This document shows, in pieces, positions 1 through 8,400 of a stretch of 64,000 nucleotides of DNA (its first letter is position 1; every line of letters begins with the position of its first letter). The notes beneath the pieces are model-generated. The model was given only the letters and a program-made list of their open reading frames with translations, was not told where the DNA came from and ran no database searches. The stretch lies in NCBI RefSeq assembly GCF_002902965.1, contig NZ_CP026108.1:744001-808000 (forward strand), in the 5' to 3' direction. This DNA comes from Paraburkholderia hospita (GTDB taxonomy: Bacteria; Pseudomonadota; Gammaproteobacteria; Burkholderiales; Burkholderiaceae). A program made the position numbers and the translations under genes.

Positions 1-3000
1 GGTTTCGCTGCCGCACTGCGGCGCATCGACGACCTGGAATTCGAACAGCGAGTAGCCGTACTGCGTCGCGCGCTGCAGACCAAGCATCCGAATATAGCGC
101 GCCGACGTGCTCGGGAAGAAATGGGTCTCGGTGCCACCGAACCCCTGAACCGGGCCCCCGAGCACACTCGTCCAGTTCTGGTTGTCGTTCGACACCTGAA
201 TGTCGTATTGCGACGCGTACGCGTTCTCCCACACGAGCACGACCTTGTCAAACGTCTGCACGGACCCGAGATCGATTGCAATCCACGACGGGTCCACACC
301 CGGTGCCGACGCCCACCGCGACGTGACGGAACCGTCGATCGCGTACTGCGGCGCGAGGCCGCCGTTCTGCTGGCTGCTCGCCGTCGCCTTGCCGCTAAGC
401 GCGAGATTCGAATTGTCGGCGCCGCTGACGCTGAGCGTGGCGGGCGAACTCGGCACGCTGCCTGCACTGTTCGTTACGGTGACGACATAGTTGCCGGCAT
501 CGCTGCCTTGCGCCTGAGAAATGAGGTAGCTCGGCGAATTTGAACCGATCGGCACGCCATCCTTGGTCCATTGATAAGACAACGGTGCCGAACCCGTCGC
601 GACCACGTTCAACGTCACACTCTGGCCGAACGGGACGCTCTCACCCACCGGTTGCGACACGATGACGGGGCGTGTCGCAACACTGACCGTCAGCGTCGCG
701 GTCGCCGATGCCGTGCCAGCGCTGTTCGTGACGACTACGCTATACGATGCACCACTGTCCGCTAACTGCATGACGGGTGTGTCGTACACCGGTTGCGTCG
801 CCCCCGGGATCGGAATGCCGTTCTTCATCCACTGATAGCTCAACACCGGCGAGCCCGCTGCGACGACGGTGAACTCCGCGCTTTGTCCCGCAGTGATGCT
901 CTTGGACAGTGGAGGCGTGACGATGGTCGGCGCGGCGGGCTGGACCACGTTCACGATCGCCGCACGTGACGGGACCGAGCCGCTTGCGTTGGTGACAGAC
1001 ACACTAAACGTTGCGCCATCGTCGCTCGCCTGGACCGGCTGTGTGATGTAGGTGTAGCCCGTGGCACCTGCGATCGGCGTGCCGTTCTTGAACCACTGAT
1101 AGGTGATCGGCGATGTGCCCGCCGTCAGCACGGAGAACTGTCCCGTCTGACCCACCGTGATCGTCTGATCCTCAGGTTGCGTGAGGATCTGCAACGCCGA
1201 CGGTTGCTGCGGGCCGACGACGAGGTCGCTACCATTAAACGATTGCGCGTCGGTGGCGGGTACGACATTGAACGAGACCGTGCCGCTCCCCAGACCCGGC
1301 GATGTCGCTGTCACGGTCACTGTGCCCGGCGTGAACTGTGTGCGCACGGCGATCTTCGTCATGCCGCCTTCGGCCGACAGATTCGCGTCGCCCGGCGCGT
1401 GATACCCCTGTCCCTGGGTCGCCGTCACGTAATGGTCCGCACCGCCGCGATAGGTGCCGGGACCGCTGACTGCAAAAGTCAGCGTCTGGCTCGCATCGGG
1501 CACGAGCACGTTGTTCGCATCGACGACTTGCGCCGTGATGATTGCCGCGTCCGTTCCGTTGGCCGTCACCGCGAAGACATCGCCATTAGGCTTGGTAAGG
1601 CGCGGATCGACCGTGAGCAGAATATGGTCGGCAGGGCCGGCCGTCACCAGTTGGTCCGAGGCTGCGACCTGGCGGTTCGCATCGAGACATTCAGCCCGCA
1701 ACGTGCCAGGCGCCCACGTGACGTTGTCCCAGTGCACCTGGCCGGGCAGCAACGTGGTGTTCTGCGTCAGGTCGGCGCTCGGGTCCATGTTCGACGGATT
1801 CGGCACCTGTTCGCCTCCGATCTGCTGACCGTTAAGGACGAGACGCACTGCCGGGCAATTGCTGAACGCGTTGACGCGCACGACGCCCGAACGATTCCAC
1901 GTATGCGCGAGCTTGACGACCGGCTTGATCTGGTACGGCGTCCAGACCGCTTCGTAGATGTAGTAAAGCAGACGCGGCAGACGGTTCCAGTCCATCATCG
2001 ACGCGCCATTGGAACGCACATCGACGTTGAGCACGCCGTCCGTCTGCGTGTTGATTTCACCCGGCGTGTCGGCCAGGTACCAATGTGCGATGCCGAACGA
2101 TTTGCCGGCCACGCTGTGCACCCAGTCCTTGATGTAGCTCGCGGCGAACGCGATTTCGAAGTCATACTTCCAGCGTCCGACGCCGTCGCCCCAGTACTCC
2201 GAGCCCCACGCCGGCGAACCCGGGAAGGTCTTCTTGACGTTGATGTCACAGCCCTGACCGCTGCAGCCCAGAATGTCACCGTTTGCCGCATTCGGCGTGC
2301 GGTCGGCCTGCGCTCGTGTATTAACCGGGTCCCATACCTGCGACAGCGCCTTTAGGGATTGCGCGAAGCCCGTATCGGTTGCGCCGTTGTCTGCCTCCCA
2401 CGCAAGCACCGACGGGTGATTCCGATCATGGACGATCATGTCGCGATGCAGTTCTTTCTTCAACTGCACGTTGCTGGCCGTTGTGCAGCCCGTCGTCACT
2501 GCCGACGAGCAGATATTGGCGAAGCCGTTTTCACCGTCCCCGCTCGGCTGGATCATCATGATCCCGTAGGCGTCGGCAGCTTCGAGGAAGTCGCGGCCCT
2601 GGCTCGAATGGCCAGGCCGGTAGAGACTGCCGCCCGCCTGCGCGAGGAGATACAGGTCCCGCCATTGCAGTTCGGCCGGCACAGCCGAGCCAAGTGCCGG
2701 ATAGTCATAGCGACCCGATGCGCCCCACAGATAATGCGGGTGTCCATTGATGATCGGGAAATTCTGGTCCCACGTGAGCGTGCGAATGCCAAGCGGGCTT
2801 TCCTTCGAATCCACCACGACGCCGTCGATGCTGACCGAGTGAATCACGCGGTACATGTACGGGCGGCCATACGTACTGTTGTTCGGATACCAGCGCGTGG
2901 GGTTGGCCACGGTCAGCACCTGGTCGAACAGAGTCGGATTCAGCGCGCCCGTTCCGTTCGCAGGAAGCGTTTTCACGTCCTGCGCGGTCGCCACGACAAC

Positions 3001-3822
3001 GCCGCTGGCGTCGACGATCTGTGTCGTCAGCCTCACCTGCTTGTCGGCCGAATATTCGTTCGCGACATTCGTCTGCACGCGGATCGTCGCCGACGTGTCG
3101 CTGGCGGAGATCGTCGAGACGTATGTGCCCCACGTATTGAGCACCGCGTAGATGTTCTCGGGAATGTGCACGCGATCCGTAATGTGCATCCACACGGGCC
3201 TGAAAATACCCGTGTCATCCTGCCCGAAACGAAATGCCCCGGCAAAGCTCGGCGACCCGAAGAACTTGTCGCCGCGCGCGACCTTGACGGCGAGTACGTT
3301 GTCGGTACCGTCGAATTTCACGTAATTCGTGATATCGACAATAAACGGAATAAATCCGATGACGTGCGTCGCGTTCGGATTGATCTGGCTATTGCCGGGA
3401 ATGAACTGACCGTTGATGTAGACCTGCGCACCCGTGTGTGCGCCCTCGAACTCAACCAGTACCTTGCGGTTGGCAAGCGATGGGTCCAGGGTGAAGTGCT
3501 TCCGATACCAGTTGATATTGCCCGTCAGTTGCCCCTGGCCGCCGCCCGAAGGCAGGTTAATGAACGTGTCGTAGTCAGCAGGCGTCTGCGGCACGCCAAT
3601 GGATTGCCAGCGTGAATCGTCGAAAGCCGGCGACATCGAGTTCGGATCATCGACGTCCTTGACGTACTTCCAGGGTGTCGCGCCCAGGTTGATTTTGATG
3701 TGATTGGATGGCGGGAGCTCGTCACTCGCGACGACATGAGTCGCGATGAACATAGACAGAAACCATAGCAATGTAAACCAGACTGCGTGCTTCCCCGCAA
3801 TATGCCCAATGCGATCGCGCAT
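1..3822 (-). CDS. Secreted glycoside hydrolase family 2 protein with three Ig-like domains and a C-terminal CBM32-like domain (C-terminus outside the window)
   Basis: I read this directly on the minus strand as an uninterrupted frame of 1274 codons running off the left edge. The start is an ATG at 3822 preceded by AAGGAAAT. Residues 12-32 form a hydrophobic signal peptide, so the product is exported. In order: GH2 sugar-binding fold (~45-215), Ig-like sandwich (~220-350), TIM-barrel (~355-670), a linker with a bacterial Ig-like part, three I-set repeats each carrying YQWxKNGxPI (~885-1130), and a discoidin/F5-8C (CBM32-like) domain from ~1138. The family is retaining beta-glycosidases such as beta-galactosidase and beta-glucuronidase. 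Glu542 in GSEYWGD fits the nucleophile. At the acid/base site, where the family has an Asn-Glu pair, this protein has WEADNG (475-480), so the usual Glu is Gly. Substrate unknown, probably a plant or host polysaccharide. Confidence 0.9.
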   Translation of the reverse strand, partial: MRDRIGHIAGKHAVWFTLLWFLSMFIATHVVASDELPPSNHIKINLGATPWKYVKDVDDPNSMSPAFDDSRWQSIGVPQTPADYDTFINLPSGGGQGQLTGNINWYRKHFTLDPSLANRKVLVEFEGAHTGAQVYINGQFIPGNSQINPNATHVIGFIPFIVDITNYVKFDGTDNVLAVKVARGDKFFGSPSFAGAFRFGQDDTGIFRPVWMHITDRVHIPENIYAVLNTWGTYVSTISASDTSATIRVQTNVANEYSADKQVRLTTQIVDASGVVVATAQDVKTLPANGTGALNPTLFDQVLTVANPTRWYPNNSTYGRPYMYRVIHSVSIDGVVVDSKESPLGIRTLTWDQNFPIINGHPHYLWGASGRYDYPALGSAVPAELQWRDLYLLAQAGGSLYRPGHSSQGRDFLEAADAYGIMMIQPSGDGENGFANICSSAVTTGCTTASNVQLKKELHRDMIVHDRNHPSVLAWEADNGATDTGFAQSLKALSQVWDPVNTRAQADRTPNAANGDILGCSGQGCDINVKKTFPGSPAWGSEYWGDGVGRWKYDFEIAFAASYIKDWVHSVAGKSFGIAHWYLADTPGEINTQTDGVLNVDVRSNGASMMDWNRLPRLLYYIYEAVWTPYQIKPVVKLAHTWNRSGVVRVNAFSNCPAVRLVLNGQQIGGEQVPNPSNMDPSADLTQNTTLLPGQVHWDNVTWAPGTLRAECLDANRQVAASDQLVTAGPADHILLTVDPRLTKPNGDVFAVTANGTDAAIITAQVVDANNVLVPDASQTLTFAVSGPGTYRGGADHYVTATQGQGYHAPGDANLSAEGGMTKIAVRTQFTPGTVTVTATSPGLGSGTVSFNVVPATDAQSFNGSDLVVGPQQPSALQILTQPEDQTITVGQTGQFSVLTAGTSPITYQWFKNGTPIAGATGYTYITQPVQASDDGATFSVSVTNASGSVPSRAAIVNVVQPAAPTIVTPPLSKSITAGQSAEFTVVAAGSPVLSYQWMKNGIPIPGATQPVYDTPVMQLADSGASYSVVVTNSAGTASATATLTVSVATRPVIVSQPVGESVPFGQSVTLNVVATGSAPLSYQWTKDGVPIGSNSPSYLISQAQGSDAGNYVVTVTNSAGSVPSSPATLSVSGADNSNLALSGKATASSQQNGGLAPQYAIDGSVTSRWASAPGVDPSWIAIDLGSVQTFDKVVLVWENAYASQYDIQVSNDNQNWTSVLGGPVQGFGGTETHFFPSTSARYIRMLGLQRATQYGYSLFEFQVVDAPQCGSET

Positions 3823-4090
3823 TGTAATTTCCTTCTAGTTTTTGTTCGCTTTTCTTCTCTTCCAGAGCAATGCCTGATTACTTCTGGCCCTGCACCGCTT
3901 TGGATCCCCGTCTTCGATTTCTGCCCCGCCATTTCCATTCATCTTCGGCCCCGCTTTCGTTCTTCTCCTGGTCTTCCCACGCCGACCATTGAGGAAGCGC
4001 ATTGAGCCGCAAACGTTTTCCAGCAAATCGAATTCGCGGAATCTACACCAACTTTTTTCGTACGTCATGAAGTCTTTGTTGACCTAGCGC

Positions 4091-4105
4091 CGTTACGGAG
4101 TAACG
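4091..4105. promoter_or_regulatory. Palindrome CGTTACGGAGTAACG
   Basis: Perfect inverted repeat CGTTAC/GTAACG around GGA, about 270 bp upstream of the GH2 start. Sister copies lie at 4209, 47020 and 47983. The symmetry suggests a dimeric repressor operator (TetR-like by shape); the regulator is not identified. Confidence 0.45.
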
Positions 4106-4208
4106 AAAAAGGGAACTGATTAAAACGTCATCAAGATTTAGGACGATCGCGTGATCACGACGGTCGATCTACACATTAAGAAATGGGCGAGTACTTCACT
4201 GCTCGAAC

Positions 4209-4223
4209 CGTTATGCAGTAACG
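4209..4223. promoter_or_regulatory. Palindrome CGTTATGCAGTAACG
   Basis: Second copy of the inverted repeat at 4091, 118 bp away, with one mismatch in the left arm (CGTTAT for CGTTAC). Paired sites of this kind upstream of one gene fit cooperative repressor binding; this is inference. Confidence 0.4.
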
Positions 4224-4982
4224 TATCGAAATCGCGTTCAAAGGAGAGAAAGTTTGGTTTGTAGTGACCGCGCCGTCTACAATCCGAACCGCCTCCGCCC
4301 GTGCGTAACGGGTCACGTTGTCCCTGAATCGGCGGCCGCGTTCACTGGAATACTCACGAACCGCTACCCTCGAGGCTAGAGCGGTCGCGGCGACCGGCGA
4401 AAGTCATCCGCTGCTAAACGAGCCGCGTTATGCTCGTGGCTCGTCAAATCGCTCCACACTTGTCGGGGTTATAAAGGCCACCAGCAGTGTCGATGGCGCA
4501 TCGCCCAGCGAGATACAGAAAAAATTGGGACCAACATCCCGCGCGCATCGACAACAGCCTTTATCCAAAGCTTGCAAACGTGGACTCTATGTCTTTAAAT
4601 CACTTGGCAATACAACCATTAGGATCGACGAGCCGCCAATGTTCTTCGAGACCGACTGGTTTGTGCCACGTCTGGAGTTCTGACTAGTCGATGCCGTTCA
4701 TGCGCTACGGTTTCAAGGAAGTGCTGCAGCCTCCACACTCCGAGATCAAAGCGTGCTTGATAGGCGCAGAGGGAACGTCGGCGCTTTATGACTTTTTAAA
4801 TCCGATTTGCGCTGCTTTGAGCGTGCACCCGGGCTTAGGAACGTCGTGCAGTTCCGGTTTCTGAAGGAAGGAAGGAAGACGCACATACGATTGGCGCGGC
4901 GGGCCGTGTACTGTTCCCTCCGCTTGTGAGGTCAAAGTCAAGGCATCAACACGGAGCCAGTTCTGCGGTGGGAACAAATACC

Positions 4983-5234
4983 ATGTTCGAGAAAGATATC
5001 ATCCACGTGGATCAGGTTTTGCGTGCGTTTGTTTTTCGATGCACACCTGATTTGACCACGTTGGCTTACTGGCGTGATCGACTTTACATTCTCTTCGAAT
5101 CGCAGCATCTCAACGATTACCAACGTTATTGGGTTCAGGATCTCATACATGAGCTTAGCGAGTTCGAGCGACGGAAATTTGCACTAAATGAGCGACAGCA
5201 GCGACTACACGGTATCAACTCGTCAACTCGGTGA
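4983..5234 (+). CDS. Small hypothetical protein (83 aa)
   Basis: A short soluble protein beginning MFEKDIIHV, rich in aromatic and charged residues, probably helical (for example LNDYQRYWVQDLIHEL). I chose the ATG at 4983 because GGGAAC lies just upstream and because the 19 preceding in-frame codons look like non-coding sequence. It has no membrane segment or signal peptide and I do not recognise a family. It stands alone, convergent with the giant histidine kinase gene to its right. Its amino-acid composition is balanced, unlike the Arg/Pro-rich spurious frames nearby, which is the main reason for calling it real. Confidence 0.55.
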   Translation: MFEKDIIHVDQVLRAFVFRCTPDLTTLAYWRDRLYILFESQHLNDYQRYWVQDLIHELSEFERRKFALNERQQRLHGINSSTR

Positions 5235-5433
5235 TCACGAAGCGACGCAGTGAACACAAATAGCGGACCGAGCAGATGTCGCTGGCTCGCCGAACAAATT
5301 GACTCTTCTTAAGGCGGGCAGGTAGTGAGTGTGTACACCAATGGAATGTTGAGCCGGCTTCTAAGGGGTTCGCTTAGTTTGAACGACAGCAGACTATGTA
5401 TGATCAGGCATCCTCAGCTGACATGGGCAGCAC

Positions 5434-8400
5434 TCACGATAAAGGGTCTGGATGGATGGGCACTGTGAATTGAACGATTGCGCCACGTGGCATGTTTGAG
5501 CTTGCCCATAACCGTCCTCGATGTCCTTCGATGATCGAACGGCAGATCGACAGCCCCATCCCCAACCCGGTGGACTTCGTGGTGTAGAAGGGTGCAAAAG
5601 CCTCATCAGGGCCGCCAGGGCCAAATCCAGGCCCAGAATCGCGCACAGTCACGAGCACAAAGTTCGATTCGACTTCTGTACTGACAACCAGTTGTCGCTC
5701 TCCATCGCTCACGCCCCTCATCGCCTCTAGCGCGTTCATGATCAGATTGAGTAGCACCTGTTGTAGCTCGACACGGTCTGCTTCGATTAATGGCAAGCCC
5801 TCGGACAGTCGCGTCTGTACGGAGGCACCGCTCTTCGCGGCTTCGCCGCGCGTGAGTTCAATCATCTCGTGAACCGCGTCGTTGATGTCCACCGGCTCCT
5901 TGCGCGTTGGCGCCTTCCTGACCAGATTACGGATCCGACCTAGCACGTCCCCCGCTCGACCTGCATCCTTGACAATCTGACTGAGCGTCTGCCCTACCTC
6001 GTCAATGTTCGGAGGCTGGGCGTTCAGCCAACGCAGAGCAGCCTGGGCATTGGTCACCGTTGCGGCGATCGGCTGGTTGACTTCGTGGGCTATCGAAGCT
6101 GTGAGTTGCCCCATGGTCGCGACACGGTTCGCGTGAGCCAGTTCCGTCTGTACCTGGCGATAGCGCTGCTCGCTCTCGTGCGCTTTTTCCTCCGCCTGCT
6201 TGCGCTCACTCAGATCAAGCACAAAAGCGACACCTTGCTTCCGGCTTGCTTCGAAAGCGGTCGCACCGAGCATGACGGGCACTCGATTGCCGTCCTTCCT
6301 GATGTACTCCTTCTCGAACGGCTGCGCACGCCCCGTCGCCCCGATCTCTGCCAGGGCCCGTTCGTCGCGCTCGAGCCATTCTGGTGGCGTCAGATCCCTC
6401 CAGCGCACCTGCCCAGAGACCAAATCTTCACGCTCGTATCCTACTATCCGCAGAAAAGCGTCATTGGCCTCCAGAATCTCGCCACTGACATTCCAGACGA
6501 TGATCCCGATGATGTTAGCGTCGACAAGGCGCCGGATCTTCGCTTCGCGTTCGGCCAGATTGCGGTACAAACGGGCGTTCTCCAGTGAAATCGCGGCCTG
6601 TGACGCCACGACCTTCAGCACTGCGATCCGGGATGGGCTGAACACGCGAGCGGTCAAACTATTTTCGAGGTAGATCGCTCCGGTAACCTTCGCCTGATTC
6701 ATCAACGGGATGCATAGAATTGAACGGGCACGTTGCTGCCGGATATAAGGATCTGCGGGGAACGAAGACCCCACCGCTGCATCGTCCACAAAGACGTTCT
6801 CCCCGGTGCGCAGAACATGATAGAGGATCGATTCTGGAAGGATCTCGCTGCTGGCGGGTACATTGCGCAACTCCAACCGCGGCGCGTCGCCGGTGGTTGT
6901 TGCTTCCGCCGCTATCCGCTCTTCGCCGCCGTCGGAGAGAATCAACACGCCCCGTTCGGCACCCGCCTGTTCAATCGCTGTGCGCATCACCATTTCGATC
7001 AGCTTGTCCAGGACAATCTCGCCCGAGGCAGCCTGCGACACCTTGATCACCGTCGCAAGGTCGAGGTGTTCGACTGGCGTTGAAATCGTCGTCGTCGGCC
7101 CGGGCGCAGACTCTTCCGCCCTCAGGTATGGATAGTTCTCCTCCAGTTGCCGCACCTTCCCGTCGGCGCCCCAACGCAGATAGCTGTAGCGGGCATCTCG
7201 CAAATACAGACGCGCAATCTTTTCAAAACCTTGCGCCGCGTAAAAGCGCGACGCGAGTTCGTTGGCGAGTGCCTCGCCGTGGACAAAGCCGCTGTCCTGC
7301 GCCGAGCGGATGGCCTGCTCGTACAACTCCATGGCATCCGCTACGCGACCTTCGATCCGGGCGATCTCGGCACCGACCAGCGCGGCGCGGTCCGCGAAAC
7401 TCTCCGGGCAGTTTTTCGCCCAGATCTCAAGCTGCCGGTAATGCGCGGCGAGCGCGTCCAGGTGTTGTGGCCGCTCGTCGGCTGGGGCGCGCTCGCACCA
7501 GGCTGCCTTTGCCAAAGCGCCGTAAAAATGATATTCAGCTTCCTCAAAGAATGTGGAGGAGATCCAGAGCAGCGGTCGCGCCTTTGACGCAGCGTCCATC
7601 GCCGCGAAATAGTCACCAGCGATATAGCGCCCCTGCAATTTCCGGATCCAGTAGAAACTTGCAGCTAGCACCAAGGCCGGAGTGCCGGACAGACGGGTTT
7701 CGGTGCGAAGTTCATTGAACTGCCCGTCGTCAAGGCTGCCGAACCTAGGCGTCAGGCCGCGAAGCGTCCGGATTAGCGCCAGTTGGGTGGTGATGAGGTC
7801 AATGACAAGACCGAACCGCACCTTCCCTGCGTACGCAAGGCCCCGTTCGGCCTCGCCTTGCACCTCGTGCAGCGGCTCGCCAGCGAAGAGCAGGTTCGAA
7901 TTCAGTTCGTTGCCCGCGTAGGCTCCATACGCGAGGTCTCCGATCCGGTTCGCCGCTTCAAAAGCGCGGCGCATCAGATCACGGCGAGACCGCACGTGTT
8001 TCATCCAGGGCATGACCACAACCGCGAAGCAAAGGTAAGTGCTCGCCTCGAACCGTCTTAGCCCGCGTCGTTCAATAAGGTCACAGCCTAGCTGTCCAAA
8101 CCGGAATCCGGCGTTGTAGTCACCGAAACGCGGTCCGGCGACCCTGCCGACATTCGCGTAAAGGAGACACGAAGCGTCACAGTTGCCACGCTCGATGCTG
8201 AGACTGGCCCCCTTGCAGATCGTCAGTGATACCAGGTTCACATCCGTTTGCACGGCCGGCCCGAAGCACTTGGCCAGCACCTCGACAGTCGCAAGCGAGG
8301 CTGCATCCTCCATCACGGGTAAATCGATGAGTTCCTCGATTGTCCGGCCCCCAAGCCGTGTCCCGATGAGTTCGTATTCACGTCGCACTTCCTCGTCATC

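Larger units (their letters stand above)
3823..4982. other. Intergenic region upstream of the GH2 gene
   Basis: About 1.16 kb with no convincing gene. A 121-codon plus-strand frame at 4318-4683 has no ribosome binding site and no recognisable family. Two near-identical palindromes of the form CGTTAynnAGTAACG lie at 4091-4105 and 4209-4223, in the likely promoter region of the GH2 gene. Confidence 0.6.

Noticed and set aside
1177..3615. Long plus-strand open frames of 392 and 418 codons
   Set aside because: They are antisense to the GH2 gene, extremely Arg/His-rich and without family motifs; the minus strand gives a continuous, domain-rich protein.
4318..4683. A 121-codon plus-strand frame before the small hypothetical gene
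   Set aside because: No ribosome binding site, no recognisable motif, and a competing frame overlaps it.
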